DNA of 64,000 nt from Portulaca oleracea (GCA_029582165.1 CM055886.1:27703169-27767168), one strand, 5' to 3'; numbered from the stretch's first letter, positions 1 to 11,588 are shown. Numbers and translations are program-made. Notes: generated by a model from the sequence alone, not told the origin.

Positions 1-772
1 GATTGGAAAGGTGGGGTATTAAGTTGGACTAATAATTCAAATGGGACATAAATGCTGGTTTAGGCAACGTCCCCAAAGACCAGGATGTGGTATCCTGCAG
101 GGAGTTGTCAAGAGATTAGGGATGCCCGATAAGTGCTACTTCCCGGGGGTTAAGTGTTTGCATGTGTGTGTAATGGATGGCCATCCGTGTGATTGAGATT
201 GGGATTGAGATTGATGTTGAGATTGTGATGATAGAGAAATGATTATATGCGAAGTCTTGGACTTTGAGGGGCAAATAAGCAAGTTCCGGCCGCTTAATAA
301 TTTTGTTGAAAGATGGTTATGGTTGGTTAGGTTAAATTGTTTGCGAAAAGATTTGACTTGTTCACTTCTCCCGCTAAATGAATTGAAATGAATTTTAACA
401 TGTTTTGATAGTTAGGGGTAGACATTATTGAGTCCTCCCCGTTTTGTTAAATGTTTTGTTTTCAGGTGAAGAGTTCTGTGATGGGAACGGGTTGTAGAAG
501 TGAGGACGTTAAAGTTAGAAGTTATGAGAATAAAAGTTTAGTTTATTTTTAGAATTGAATTTAGTTAACGTTGGTTTATGTCTTTGAAGTTCTTTCATTT
601 ATTAAACTGAAATAAATAGTTTCGTTTGTTAGTTCTTTTCATTCCGGCCTTGTATTTTTTCGGAGATACGGCAGTAACGCTCAATTAGGGAAAAAAAAGA
701 TTTCCGCTGTAAATGTTAGTCAACATTAGACTTTGACCGTTAAATTTACAATTGAATTTCCAGGGTGTTACA
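1..772 (+). mobile_element. Probable 3' part of a Ty3/Gypsy-type LTR (cut by the window edge)
   Basis: The stretch contains no gene and ends with GGGTGTTACA at 763-772, the same 3' terminus as the complete solo LTR at 13730-17745. Just upstream is a segment with 'cggcagtaacgctcaatt', of a kind common near the ends of long plant Gypsy LTRs. The 5' end and any TSD lie outside the window, so the boundary is inferred from the terminal motif alone. It could instead be ordinary intergenic DNA. Confidence 0.4.
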
Positions 773-1099
773 CGGCCTCCATTGTTGTTCCCACAATTTC
801 CACCGCAACAACCACCGCTGCCGGACATTTCTCCCGCAGTTCAAGTCGGTCTCAAGGAATTCTTGTAAGTTAGTTTTCTCTTCTTACTAAATCTTGCATG
901 GTATTGTTTGTTCTCGACGCCCTCAATTCAGCTAATATTTGAGTTCCTCCGTCGCCTGTCATCTTTCCCTGCATGTTTCTCTTCCTAATCCCTTGGTTTT
1001 ATTTTAAGTTCCTTCTTTTCAATTGAATTGGGTATCTCAGACATGGCGGGAGTGTTTTAAACCTAGTTTTGGGTTGCTTAGGTTTTGTTGGAATCTGAG
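773..1099 (+). other. Upstream region of the AATF gene with a proline-rich exon-like remnant
   Basis: Immediately after the LTR-like terminus, an open frame (773-868) reads a proline-rich segment (PPLLFPQFPPQQPPLP) and ends in TAA; the TAA overlaps a GTAAGT splice-donor-like sequence. It may be retrotransposon gag leader, the remains of a gene cut by the LTR, or untranslated leader of the downstream gene. The rest (869-1099) is T-rich, with no clear TATA box, and probably holds the AATF promoter and 5' UTR. Confidence 0.3.
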
Positions 1100-4000
1100 A
1101 TGGGGTCCTCTTCGAAGCGATTGAAACGAGCTCAGAAGAGTGAAAGCGAAAGCGAAAGTGAGATGGGTTCGGAACAAGAGTATGGGTTCATGAATGAGGT
1201 AAAGTGCAAACGTTTTCAGCTAGTTGCTGCCCGTTTTGGATTAGTACTGTATAATTTAATCGATTGGTTGATTTTAATTGTTGATTTTTGAATCTTTTTG
1301 AATGCCTTAGGCCGGTAGCGAGGAGGAGTTTGATGGGTCTGATGGGTACTCGGATGAGGAGGAAAGAGGAGGGGATGATGGCATGAGCTCAGGAGAAGAT
1401 GATCAAGAAGAAGATGATGATGATGATGTTGATGATGTTGATGGTAGCAATGATGAAGATGAGGAAGATGGTGAGGATGATGATGAGAACGATGATACCA
1501 GTGAAGATGAAGATGATGGGAGGCACTATGGTGGTAATAAAGATGATGAAATGGAGGAACTTGAGAAAGAGTACAAGGAACTTCAGAATATGGAGCAGTA
1601 TGTCTCTTTACACAATTGCCTTTCATACTTTGTCTAACCAATGCAGAACTTGGGTTTGAAGTTTGAAGCTGTATGAAACTGCCTGTCACTAGCGTTGGAT
1701 GTTTGAATGAGATACTGTTATACAATGATAAATAATTCAAATCGGTGGGTGCATAACAAGCAGTTTACACCAAGGCAATATACAGCTCTCTTAATTTCTT
1801 AAAGACTATCCTAGAGGGTCTGAAACTTCTAATGGGATGGGAAAAGATCCCACCTACCATGAAAACATTGCAAAACGCCCTTTTTGAGTATCATGTTTGT
1901 CAATTTCCTCTTTTTTTTTTTTCCGTTTCTTTTTTGGTTGGTTAGTGGTTGTTTTGGGTTCAATTGGGTTGAACGCTGGTGGGTTTTTGACATCGTTGGT
2001 TATAACGGCTGAGGTGGTTGAAAAGAAGTCATTGTTGGTGGGAAACCTGCACTACTACTTTGGTCATACTGTTGTCGTTAATCATAATTTAGGTCTTGTC
2101 TCGAGATGGTGATGTTAATGACATGTCGAATAATAATTTATGCTGGCTGCTTCCCATTTTGAATACGGCTTAGTAGAGTTAGTTCATTTGAGCAAAAAGT
2201 ATAGGACAAGATGCTTTCTTTCGCACTTGTTTTGGTGGCCTGCTATTGATTTTTCTTGTATTGATTGTTCCTGCAGAAATTTGATACAAAATTTAAAGCG
2301 ACACAAGGATGAAGATCTTATCAAGGGGCAGGCAATAAAGAGCCAGAAGGTACTTTACATTTCTTATAAAGCTCAGATATATTGTCCTTAAACTTGCAAC
2401 TATTTTGATAGGTACCCCCCCCCCTTCCCTGGTGAATAAGGTGCTGAATGCTGGAAGCCATTATGTTACGTCTACACTATAATCCATGTCAGATTTGTTA
2501 CATAGCTTTTTGTAGCTGAAGTGAAATATTTTTCTATAATACTAACGCTTTTATAGCTAGTGTGCTGGTAGCAGTTGTACCTTTCTTTTTTTTAAATGTG
2601 TATGACTTCCAATTTCATTGCTGGTCATATTTGACAATTTTAGCCTGGCAGCAATATGCGTATACACATGAAGTCCTGAGTTAAATTCTTGTAACTTATT
2701 ACCGGTTCTGTTGTCGCTATTGCGATAGTATATCGGTCTCGATTTTGTTCCTGATGCTTTTCGAATTCTAAAGGGTCAGTAATATTGTCAATTTACTAGA
2801 TGTAACAACTCCATGCCATTTCCTGGCAGGCCTTGTGGGACAAAGCTCTTGAATTAAGATTCTTATTGCAAAAAGCATTCTCCAAATCAAACAAGCTACC
2901 ACAGGTAACTGTTTTGTCTGTTCAGTTTGAGTTTTATTTAATTTTCCTTATATAGCACATTTTTTTAATACTGTGGTAAAACTGTTGCCATTGGTTCCAG
3001 GAACCAGTCCGATCACTGTTTTGTGAGTCAGATGAAGGAGTATCTTCCGCGTATTCAGATCTCATTGAATCATCTAGGAAGACATTAGATTCTTTAGTGC
3101 AATTACAAGAGGTAAACCCGTGTAAAACTTTTTAGTTTGGTGTACAACTAAAAGTGTTGTATTATGAATTTCTGCTCTACCTTTGCTTAGTATTTGATAG
3201 CTGCTGATAGTGATTTGTTGATTTAGGCTTTAGAAGAGAATAATCCATCAATTGCAGATGTTGCTGAAGGTACTTTTTGGATTACGTTCTTTCTTAACTG
3301 TGCCAATGCTCGAGTCTTCTCTGGACATGTTTCTTCCCTTCTCTGACCTTTCTTTTATACCGCTCTAATACGTTTCATATCCAGAAGGTGAATCTCAATC
3401 ATCTATTAAGTCCTCTGGTGGCTCGGATGAGATGGATGTTGAAAAGGAGAAAGAGTGGCAACAAATTTCCCGAATGCAGTCAAGGTGATTGATTGTCTTA
3501 TCTCTGTTCAATGCTTGACTTGATTCCCTCTAGTTACATATGTGATCCCCATTGGTTTCAACATCCTATTTCCTTGCTTTTTTAGAGTCATTTCTATTAA
3601 CATCTGAAATGTAGGTATCAATGTAATGTAATACAACTCCTCTAATGTCTAGGAAAACATTTTAGGGAGTGTTTGGTAGGAACCATGGGGAAATTTTTCC
3701 ATGGGAAAGATTTCCTGGGGAAATTTTCCCTTGGCCCTCTTTAAAGGAAATTTTCCCTAGGAAAATGTAGGAAATGGTGGGCCCGCTGTAAAATTTCTCC
3801 CAATATCAACCTACATCCAAACATGGTGACAATAAGTCAACCTGGGAAAATTGACCATTCCCTTGGGTTTTTGACCAACCAAACGCATCCTTAAGGATAT
3901 ATGGAATTCTCCATCAGCAGCTGTAGGACAAGGATGTAATGGATATTCTGTTCTGGATAATCATGAACATAATCATCAGGCATGCAAATTAATTAGTCAT

Positions 4001-5212
4001 TTTTCATGTGATAGAGTGGCAGCATTCAGGAATAAAGCAGTGGATAAATGGCAGAGAAAAGCTGAAGTTAATAGTGGTGCTGTTGCTAAGAAAGCAAAGT
4101 TATTGGCTTTCAATCAGGTAACCTTCAACCTGATGCTACAACTAATATTTTTTACTACAGTTGCTATATATTTAATGTCTGTTTGTACCTATTTTGTTTG
4201 TAGAATATAAGCACTCAAGTTGCAAATTACATGAGGGATCCGAGTAAAATGATAAAGGGTATGCAAGCGAGAAGAGACACTGTTGGTGTCTTTGGCTCTG
4301 TAAGTACCTCATTTGTTATACCAACTTCTTCTAAATCTCCTCTTATCTGAAGTCGTTGATGATGACGGTTCTTATTCTTGTACAGGTTGCACCACCAGCT
4401 GCGAACATCAATGAGGAGGTACTTTGCTGTTAGAATGTTGCTAAGGAAGCTCTTGTGAAATTGCAGACTCAAAACGCATTTCTTTCTGTAATTCAAATTA
4501 TATGATTGTCTCAACTATATTTGTGCTTAGTCTTTATCTTGTAATTCACTGTATATAATCCCTCCTAATTCATAGGGAAATGTGGAAGGTGATCCTGAAC
4601 TTCTGGACGACTCTGAATTCTACCAACAGTTACTGAGAGAATTCTTTGACACGTTTGACCCAGAATCTGCTGGTATATTTTTTATCTCTTACTTTCTCTA
4701 CTGAGTTTTTATCTCTATCCTCCATTGATCCCAACCTTGATTTGATCTAAATAGACTTTATTTTCTCCCCAACAGCTTTATCTGCATTATGGTCCTACAT
4801 TATTTCTCCATACTTAGAGTGTGCGCTTATCAGTACACTGGTTTCAACAGAAATGTTTAAATTTACTAACTGCTGAATAAAACTTTATATTAAATATGGG
4901 CAGAGACGGCAACGTTTTATGCTATGAAGCAATTTCAAACAAAGAAACGGAAGGTGGTGGATAGAAGAGCCTCTAAAAGTCGGAAGATCAGGTTAGTTTG
5001 TTACACAATTGCAGCTCATATACTGTTTCTTGGTATCTAGTATTAGTAGAGTGATCTATGTTAATTCGACGAATTCCTGCAGGTATCATGTCCATGAAAA
5101 GATAGTGAATTTCATGGCCCCTCAACCAATGAATCTTCCCCCAATGGCTCCCAAGTTATTTGAGAATCTATTCGGGTTGAAAACGCAGAAGCCTTCATCA
5201 GCTGCTGCTTGA
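1100..5212 (+). CDS. AATF: AATF/Che-1/Bfr2-family nucleolar protein (13 exons, 444 aa)
   Basis: Conserved nucleolar factor; in yeast (Bfr2) and animals (AATF) the family acts in early small-subunit (18S) rRNA processing. My splice model is 1100-1198, 1311-1597, 2277-2349, 2830-2904, 3001-3111, 3227-3269, 3385-3484, 4015-4117, 4204-4299, 4386-4418, 4576-4672, 4904-4991 and 5083-5212. All introns are GT-AG, phases agree, and the total is 1335 nt. The protein has a Ser/Glu-rich N terminus, a very acidic Asp/Glu tract (about residues 37-110), the AATF central domain (about 125-260, including NLIQNLKRHKDEDLI and KALWDKALELRFLLQKAF) and the C-terminal TRAUB domain (about 345-440, including DSEFYQQLLREFFD and KKRKVVDRRASKSRKIRYHV). 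I chose the ATG at 1100, in frame with the acidic exon; the open frame extends slightly upstream but with no other ATG. Intron 7 contains a Tourist-type MITE. Family assignment is strong; the exact role in this plant is inferred. Confidence 0.93.
3665..3890. mobile_element. Tourist-type (PIF/Harbinger) MITE in AATF intron 7
   Basis: A 226-bp element is flanked by TTA on both sides (3662-3664 and 3891-3893), the 3-bp TWA-type target duplication of PIF/Harbinger elements. Its ends are GGGAGTGTTTGGT and the inverted ACCAAACGCATCC. The interior has inverted 'ggaaattttcc' motifs and no coding capacity. It lies well away from both splice sites. Confidence 0.8.
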
Positions 5213-7886
5213 GTAGGACAATAGAGTTAAGTCGGGCCTTCAAATTTTGTACCAGGTTTTGCTTTGAGATGGACAATGCTAGAATCGAGCCCTGTCCTTC
5301 AAATTTTGTATCAGACATGTATTAGAGAAATTCTTTTCCATTATTTATAGATATTTAATTTATGTCTGAAGGGTGAATTCAGGAATTGCGTGCAACCTAA
5401 GGGCCTGTAAATTTCTTTCATCCATTTTTTTTCCCTTTCAAATTTTCTTTCCACAACTTTTTCTTAGCGCCGAAGGCCAAATATAGCCTGAGGATATGGA
5501 GGTTGTGATTGTCGTAGTTTACTTGAAATTGCTAATGAAGAGATGAATACAACATTTATGATCACAATTGTTTATTTCATTCTCAGCTATGTTCTCAACT
5601 CCGTATGTATATTGTAAATTCACTATTTGTTCACTGCATTGGAAAGGTTTTGAAAACAGGGCAAATCACATTTTTGCCTAGAGACAAGCCCAAAACGAGG
5701 TCATCAATCGCTGGGTACCACAATCGAAATTTACCTATAATTAACGTTTAGGCTCTCTTTTTTAGAGTGGTAAGTTAGGTTTATCTTTACATAACTTTAT
5801 TTTTCCCGATTCTTTATAAAACACTCAAACTAAAGTCAAACAAGGCATTAATGTTGAATTTAAATTTATGATTTCTTTCGTAATTATTCTACTTTTATCT
5901 TATATGTTATGAAGCCTATGGTTAATATATTACTCATATTTTTTCATATGATAATATATTAGTTTTTTCACTAACACCGTCTTGAATATTTTTTTTCCCT
6001 CCTTTTTGCACGGTGTAAAAACAAAAAAAAAGCTATTGAGGCTATGGCCAGCATACTTAGCAAGATATTTGTTTGAGGAACTCAATTTTAACACTCAGTT
6101 AAGATTGAGTTTAATAAGCAAATTGTCACTCAATTAAGATTGAGCCTATTAAGCAAAAGGTAGTTATCTCGCACTAATTTGACTTGTTAACAAAATTGAA
6201 GGTTGTTAAAATTTTTAGTTGTTAAGTTTTTCATGGCTATGTCTATATATAGCTTTATGTGAGTTTTGTGGTCAGTAACCTTTTTCTACATTTATCCCTT
6301 TCACACCAACCCTTGAAACCCTAACCTCATGGCAAACCAATCTATTGTGAATGCCAATAAGGTACACGGAGGGCTGGTCTATAGACAGCTTTATGAAGTT
6401 CCTAAAAGAACTGACTTGCTTACTCCCAAAAGCTCAAGTTTGTCATAAGTTTTTGTCTTAAACTAATTTGATTCGTGTTAAGTAAAATTCGATTAAGGGC
6501 AAGTTTTTTGAGTTGATTTCATTTTCAATTGTAGAAAGGATAAACTATTATCCCAAGTCATGGAATTTCCTTACTAGTACATGAAATTAATGTTTTCCTT
6601 TTGATTCTTTTCCTTTCATTTTGGATTTTGGTTGATGATTATTGTGCTTTACCTTTAGTTCTACTAAATATTCATTGTCGATTGGCCTTTTCTTTTGGTT
6701 GGGGAGGGTGGGGGAGGTTCATCTTTTCGGGCTCTTTTTCAATTTTCCTTATGAGGTCTAGAACATCTCCCGACACGGATCATTCTTACTCGTACGATCC
6801 TGTCTCACAAATTCTTTTTCTTTCTCTTTTTGGTTCGACATCTCTTGGTTGGTCCTAGTAGAGTTGCTTTTTTTCTCTATGAGTTTCAACCTCCAAGTTC
6901 TTGTTCGTGGTCAACATTTTCGCGCGCAAGTCTAGCATTCTTTTCAGAGTACTTTACCGGAAGAAGATTTGTAAGCATATATTTTTTTTCTAGTCAGAAG
7001 AAACTCCAGGATCACGTCTGACCATCCCTTTGGAGCAATCATGCTTTAGGCCCTCAAGACATAATCTTGAGATTCCATGTTTTCGACTCTTTGTTTTTTG
7101 TTTTCCGATAATAGGGATACTTGTTAGGGACTTGGGGTATCCCTTTTAGTAGCTTGGTTGTAATAAATGTAGATGGCTCGTATGCAAGTGTATGTCGTCC
7201 ATGTGGTTCTTGTCACCTTGGAGCATAGTTATTAAAATCTCGATCCTGATTTACGATCCTACGATTTTATGGTTCAAAATCCTCGATACGATTCTACTAT
7301 TTACAAACGATCCACGATCCTACATGGGCTAATTTCCGATCCTAACTTCCCCATAGTTTTGAGTTAGAATCCCAATTTTCCTTGGAGGGACATAGTTCTC
7401 TCACGTTTCTACTCCCATACCAAAGTATGAGTTGGTTTGCTTTCGAGATAAGAAGTTTCTATCAATGAATTGGTTCATTCCTTATCCACTCACCCTATAT
7501 TAGGAGGACAATACAAACCTATTTATCCAAACTAAAAAAAAATACTATAGTTTTTGCGTGTAAAAATCTTTTTTACTTTAATAAAGATTTAATACTTGAA
7601 AATGTAAAATATAAGAAATTAAAGTGATAATTGACTTGATTATCATCTCATTGATTAAAATCATTGAGTTTCCAATGAAACCATAAGAGCAATTTGAATG
7701 ACAAATCATTTTTCACTTGAAAATAATGTGACCTTTATCGACTGGAGTTTGAATTGAACATATTTCTCAATCATTCAATATTGAAGTCACGTAATCAATT
7801 TCTGAATTACTTTTTTTTTTTAATGTTATTGGGTTTTGTCTTGTTATCTTCTTAGGTTGTTTTGATAATTTTTTTTCTAATCTTTG
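5213..7886. other. Intergenic; AATF 3' UTR then no recognisable gene
   Basis: 5213 to about 5400 is the probable AATF 3' UTR; a near-repeat of 'ccttcaaattttgta' occurs twice, near 5238 and 5297. The remainder is AT-rich with only short frames that match nothing I recognise. Around 7226-7375 several 'cgatcct' motifs recur and may be a worn MITE, but I could not define its ends. Confidence 0.5.
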
Positions 7887-7888
7887 TA

Positions 7889-8142
7889 CTCCCTCCATTC
7901 CATATTAATTGTCATCTTTGAAAATCATGCAGTCAAATTTAAAAAAATTTGACCATAAATTTCTCTACATATAAAATGAGTTGTTATATAAAATTACCAC
8001 CATTAAATTTGTAATGAAAAATACTATTATAAAAGTATAATATTGCAATTGTTAATAATATATTATAAGAAATTATCAACAAAAAGTGACATTGAAAATC
8101 GTGAAAATAAAAACTATGACAATTAAGATGGAATGGAGGAAG
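7889..8142. mobile_element. Stowaway-type MITE (TA target duplication)
   Basis: The ends CTCCCTCCATTCCATATTAA and the inverted GATGGAATGGAGGAAG are flanked by TA (7887-7888 and 8143-8144). The family is present again at 12789-13052, with near-identical termini. It is non-coding and about 254 bp long, as expected of Tc1/mariner-derived Stowaway MITEs. Confidence 0.8.
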
Positions 8143-8423
8143 TAGCATATTTGATGCGAACTATAGCCTTCTATAACTTTCAATAATAAAAAAAATCTCA
8201 TAACTACTCTTCTTTTTTCTTTTTGGGAAATTGCATTTGGTTGACCTCGACTTTTACTTATTCCAAATTGTCAACCACTTTTGAAATAATTTTCAAAATA
8301 AATCTACCACTTAAAATAATTTTCATAGAAATTTTCGCGAGCAATATTTTAACAACTGTAAAAGAAGAAGCTCACTGGATAGAATAATTTTAAAAATAAA
8401 TCTACCACTTGAAATAATTTAAA

Positions 8424-8972
8424 GGAAAATTGGAATATAATAAACCAAACTTTATGTCCATTTTGATCTAACCAAACTTAACTTTTTGTTAATGGCAAAC
8501 TATACTTAACATAATATTTTTCTTAGTGAACTTCCACCAATTTTCGTTTACCGGAAAAATGACATGGAGGTTTTTTTGCTGATGTGGAGTGTTTTATAGG
8601 CAACAAGTAAAAGGAAAATGAAGATGACTTCCTCTTCCTTTTCTCCTTGTCAAACTTAGTTCTGAGCTTCACATTTTCTTCATCCAGACGCTCAAAGTTC
8701 TGACTCTCATCCCTCATTCTCTGTAATTCATTTCTCATTCTTGTCACTTGCAAACAATTTGTCGTTCTTCTTTTTCAACACATTGTTCATTTCAATTAGG
8801 TTCATTTCAATCAGCAAAAAAACTTCATGTCATTTTTCCGGTAACCGAAAACTGGTGGAGGTTCACTAAGAAAAATATTATGTTGAGTATAGTTTGTCAT
8901 TAACAAAAAGTTAAGTTTGGTTTGTTAGATCAAAATGGATATAAAGTTTGATATATTATATTCCAATTTTCC
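8424..8972. mobile_element. Mutator-like non-autonomous element with ~150-bp TIRs and a 9-bp TSD
   Basis: Left arm (8424 to about 8570) and right arm (about 8827-8972) are near-perfect inverted copies starting GGAAAATTGGAATATA. The element is flanked by an exact 9-bp duplication TAATTTAAA (8415-8423 and 8973-8981), the signature of Mutator-like elements. The roughly 255-bp core between the arms is not TE sequence but resembles a piece of a coiled-coil gene on the minus strand, making this a Pack-MULE-like element. There is no transposase. Confidence 0.85.
8600..8815 (-). pseudogene. Captured coiled-coil gene fragment inside the Mutator-like element
   Basis: The minus strand encodes a heptad-rich segment (MRNELQRMRDESQNFERLDE, then ENVKLRTKFDKEKRKRK). 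Farther upstream on that strand, in a different frame, is a second coiled-coil-like piece (MNLIEMNNVLKKKNDKLFA), so the fragment contains at least one frameshift. It runs into the TIR at its C-terminal side. I do not recognise the parent gene. Confidence 0.5.
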
Positions 8973-9142
8973 TAATTTAAAAGGTGATTGACAACTTGAA
9001 GCTTATCAAATGAATTTTTTTAAAATTTTATTTCTACCTCCCTCCTACATTTTCTCTCCATAGTCCTGACCCTACTCTTTCTCGTCTGTCCTCCAATTTT
9101 TAGCCAACACAGGAGCTGTCTGGCACAAAACTTTGAAGCCTC

Positions 9143-9293
9143 GAAACTGCAAATTGAGATGGAGGGAAATCGGAGATGGTTGGAGGAACCCTAATCTAGT
9201 AGAGGGCAAATCTCATTTGAAACTGCAAATTGGGACTCGAGAAATCTGAGATGCATGAAGGGACCCTAACATCGAGGGCAAATCCCATCTTTT
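9143..9293. repeat. Two tandem ~76-bp copies just upstream of the first mTERF gene
   Basis: Copy 1 (9143-9218) and copy 2 (9219 to about 9293) both begin GAAACTGCAAATTG. Both contain 'ccctaa' and 'gagggcaaat', and end in 'tctcattt' or 'tcccatcttt'. They are diverged direct repeats occupying the presumed 5' UTR or core promoter; the second ends just before the start codon at 9300. Confidence 0.75.
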
Positions 9294-9299
9294 TCCACC

Positions 9300-11030
9300 A
9301 TGCGCCTTTCTTCTCCTCCAACTTCACTCTCTCTGCTTCTCCTCCACACCTTATGCCGCCATTACAGCTCCAATCCCAAGCTCCCAACCCGAACCAAAAT
9401 CCCATTTGAGCAGAGAACAAAGGTCCTCAAACAAGCCCAGGAACTCCTCAAAGACTATCTCCACATCACCAGGACACTGCCATACACTTATGCCGAGCAC
9501 ATCACTAAGAATTCATCCTACTCTCTCGCTGATCTTATATCACAGGTTCAGTTTTCACGCGTCTCTGATTTCAGGAACAACTTCCTCAAGTTCCTTAGGT
9601 ACAATCCCATCAATGAATTCGCCTTCTTTTATGAGAGTATTGGGATTGATTATGTTAGTGTTCCTAGGTTTTTGAAGCCCAATGTTTATTTTTTCTCTGA
9701 TGATTCTTCTGTTTTAGATGTTGCTTGTACACTTGCTGGATTTGGGTTTCCTTGGGATAAGTTGGGGAGTTTGTATGTGGAGAAAGCTTCAATCTTTGAG
9801 AGAAAACCTGAGTTTTTGTCTGATAGGGTTAGTGGGTTGTTAGGAATTGGGTTTAGTAATCAACAAGTTGTGGGTATTTGCTTGGCTTTTCCTGTTTTGC
9901 TGGATGTGGAGTTGGGGACAGTTGGTGAAATTGATGCTTTGGTGGGTGGTTTGAAAAGGGTTTTTGTGGATTTTGATTTGGGGAGTCAAGTAGAAGGAAA
10001 TGTGGATGTTTGGCATGAAGTTTGTAGGAAAATCAAGGTTTTTTGTGATTTGGGTGTTGATATGGAAAAGGTTGTGGAGGTCATGGACAGGAGCAAAAGC
10101 TTTTTCATTGACTACCCAGAAGAGGATTTTGCTGAAAAGGTGGATTTCTTTTGTAGGTTAGGTGTTAACCAGACAAATGTGGGTCTCTTGATTCTTCGTT
10201 ACCCAGGCATTTTGAGCATCAAGCTCGTTGATCGTGTGATTTCTGTGCAAGGGTTTTTGAACCATTTTGGGTTGCAATCGAATGAATTGTTCATCGTAAT
10301 GCATAAATACCGGTATGTATTTGGTCGAAACAAGATGGTGAATTTACCCCATATTTTAAGAGCCATGGATCTTCATGAATGGTTCTTTGATACGGTCAAG
10401 TGTGGGAATTACCATTTGTTGGAAACTTATGAGTTATGTAGCCCCGACGAGGGAGCTGATGAGACTTATCTGAAGAACTTGGAAAGAATCAAATGCTCGA
10501 GGACAACCCATTATACAACAACTAAGTTGCACTTTTTCCATGGGATCGGGTTTGGAGAGAACTTATTCACTGTGATGCTCTCAACTGCGGTGCAAGGTTG
10601 TGCTGATGACTTGCAAGAGCGGTTTAACTTCCTATTAGATGAAGGCCTCGAGTTCTCCAAGCTCTGTATGATGATAATCGCTACACCCAAAATCCTAAGT
10701 ATGAAGATTCCGTCTCTGAAGCATAAAATCGACTTTCTTAGGAATGAAATTGGTTTGCCAGTGGAGCATCTTGAGGTTTTCCCAGCTTATTTGATTTACA
10801 ACCTAGAAACGCGAATTAAGCCAAGATACAGATTCCATGTACGGCTTAGCGAGCAGGGGTGGTGTAAGAAAAAATTCACCCTTTCGAGCATAATTACTGT
10901 AAATGAAAAGGGTTTCCTTGCCCAACTATCTCGCATACATCCAGCAGCACCACAACTTTGGCTGGAGCAGTCTTCAAAGAGGAAGAAGACTGATGAACAT
11001 AGGGAGACGAAGGCGGGATACTGTGATTAG
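9300..11030 (+). CDS. mTERF-family protein, probably mitochondrial (576 aa, copy 1)
   Basis: Plant mTERF proteins are organelle nucleic-acid-binding proteins made of helical repeats that act in organelle gene expression (termination, splicing or transcript stability). The single exon starts with a Ser/Leu/Arg-rich, acid-poor N terminus (about 1-25, ending RHYSS), which looks like a mitochondrial presequence. mTERF-type repeats with the usual LG(I/V)..(V/L)..(I/L)..FP pattern follow, for example LLGIGFSNQQVVGICLAFPV (about 180) and FFCRLGVNQTNVGLLILRYP (about 282), with another near 442. A conserved IKPRYRFH segment lies near 500. Overall layout resembles the Arabidopsis MTEF18/SHOT1 branch, from memory only. 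Against copy 2 (18898-20637), a one-base frame difference changes the last residues, so this copy stops at TAG earlier (GYCD end). The ATG follows TTTTTCCACC, as in copy 2, which supports the start. Confidence 0.88.
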   Translation: MRLSSPPTSLSLLLLHTLCRHYSSNPKLPTRTKIPFEQRTKVLKQAQELLKDYLHITRTLPYTYAEHITKNSSYSLADLISQVQFSRVSDFRNNFLKFLRYNPINEFAFFYESIGIDYVSVPRFLKPNVYFFSDDSSVLDVACTLAGFGFPWDKLGSLYVEKASIFERKPEFLSDRVSGLLGIGFSNQQVVGICLAFPVLLDVELGTVGEIDALVGGLKRVFVDFDLGSQVEGNVDVWHEVCRKIKVFCDLGVDMEKVVEVMDRSKSFFIDYPEEDFAEKVDFFCRLGVNQTNVGLLILRYPGILSIKLVDRVISVQGFLNHFGLQSNELFIVMHKYRYVFGRNKMVNLPHILRAMDLHEWFFDTVKCGNYHLLETYELCSPDEGADETYLKNLERIKCSRTTHYTTTKLHFFHGIGFGENLFTVMLSTAVQGCADDLQERFNFLLDEGLEFSKLCMMIIATPKILSMKIPSLKHKIDFLRNEIGLPVEHLEVFPAYLIYNLETRIKPRYRFHVRLSEQGWCKKKFTLSSIITVNEKGFLAQLSRIHPAAPQLWLEQSSKRKKTDEHRETKAGYCD

Positions 11031-11327
11031 TAGAGGTTCTTGAGAGTTTGTTCATTTTATAAACTTGAACAAATTCTTTGATTGAACACTGATTCTTGTA
11101 CATAGTTCTGGATTTGAGCCAGTATTTACAAGAACTTCTGTATGGTCCTGTGTTTATAAAGAGACCCATGCTAGGTTTAGTTGTATAGGTCTGTTTTCTG
11201 TGTTAGTCTTGTACATCGTAGGGATTCTGATCCTAGTGGATGCTTTCTGTATGATCATATCATGGTTTCTATTAACTAAGTCATTCATTGATTGTATTTC
11301 CCAAAATTTCCTATGTTTGGCGGTAGG
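11031..11327. other. 3' flank of mTERF copy 1, still homologous to copy 2
   Basis: Similarity to the region after the second mTERF gene continues past the stop ('aggttcttgagagtttg', 'aacactgattctt', 'gtcttgtacatc') and fades near 11260, matching about 20855 in the other copy. This marks the probable right edge of the duplicated unit and the shared 3' UTR. Confidence 0.6.
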
Positions 11328-11588
11328 TAGTGCTAACAAAATTTTGTCCTATTTGAATATCCGAATTTGTCTGACCTTAAAAGCCCGGTTTTATCCGAAC
11401 CCGATTTTGACATTGATGGAATATTCGGACACAATATTTCTCTTTTTCCATTGTCCGAACTTAATTTTGACTTGAATTTAGCTCTGTCCAAATTTTCCAG
11501 CCAGGTTTGACCTCAAAAAACGGGGCCTAGACATCAATTTCTCGTCCGAATTTCGATATTGATTGAATCCGAATTTTTACCCGCACAA
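11328..11588. mobile_element. hAT-type MITE, family A (copy 1 of 4)
   Basis: Starts TAGTGCTAACAAAATTTTG and is rich in 'tccgaa' motifs. Flanks match at 7 of 8 bases (GCGGTAGG at 11320-11327 and GCGGTAGT at 11589-11596), consistent with an 8-bp hAT target duplication. Related copies lie at 23435-23650, 28332-28577 and 43472-43841. The right terminus is poorly conserved in this copy. Confidence 0.6.

Noticed and set aside
1216..1740. His-rich 174-aa minus-strand open frame
   Set aside because: It is the antisense of the acidic GAT/GAA-rich exon of the AATF gene; the composition is a by-product of that repeat.
6601..7021. Overlapping open frames as a possible gene
   Set aside because: Hydrophobic, low-complexity translations with no family resemblance and no supporting splice structure.
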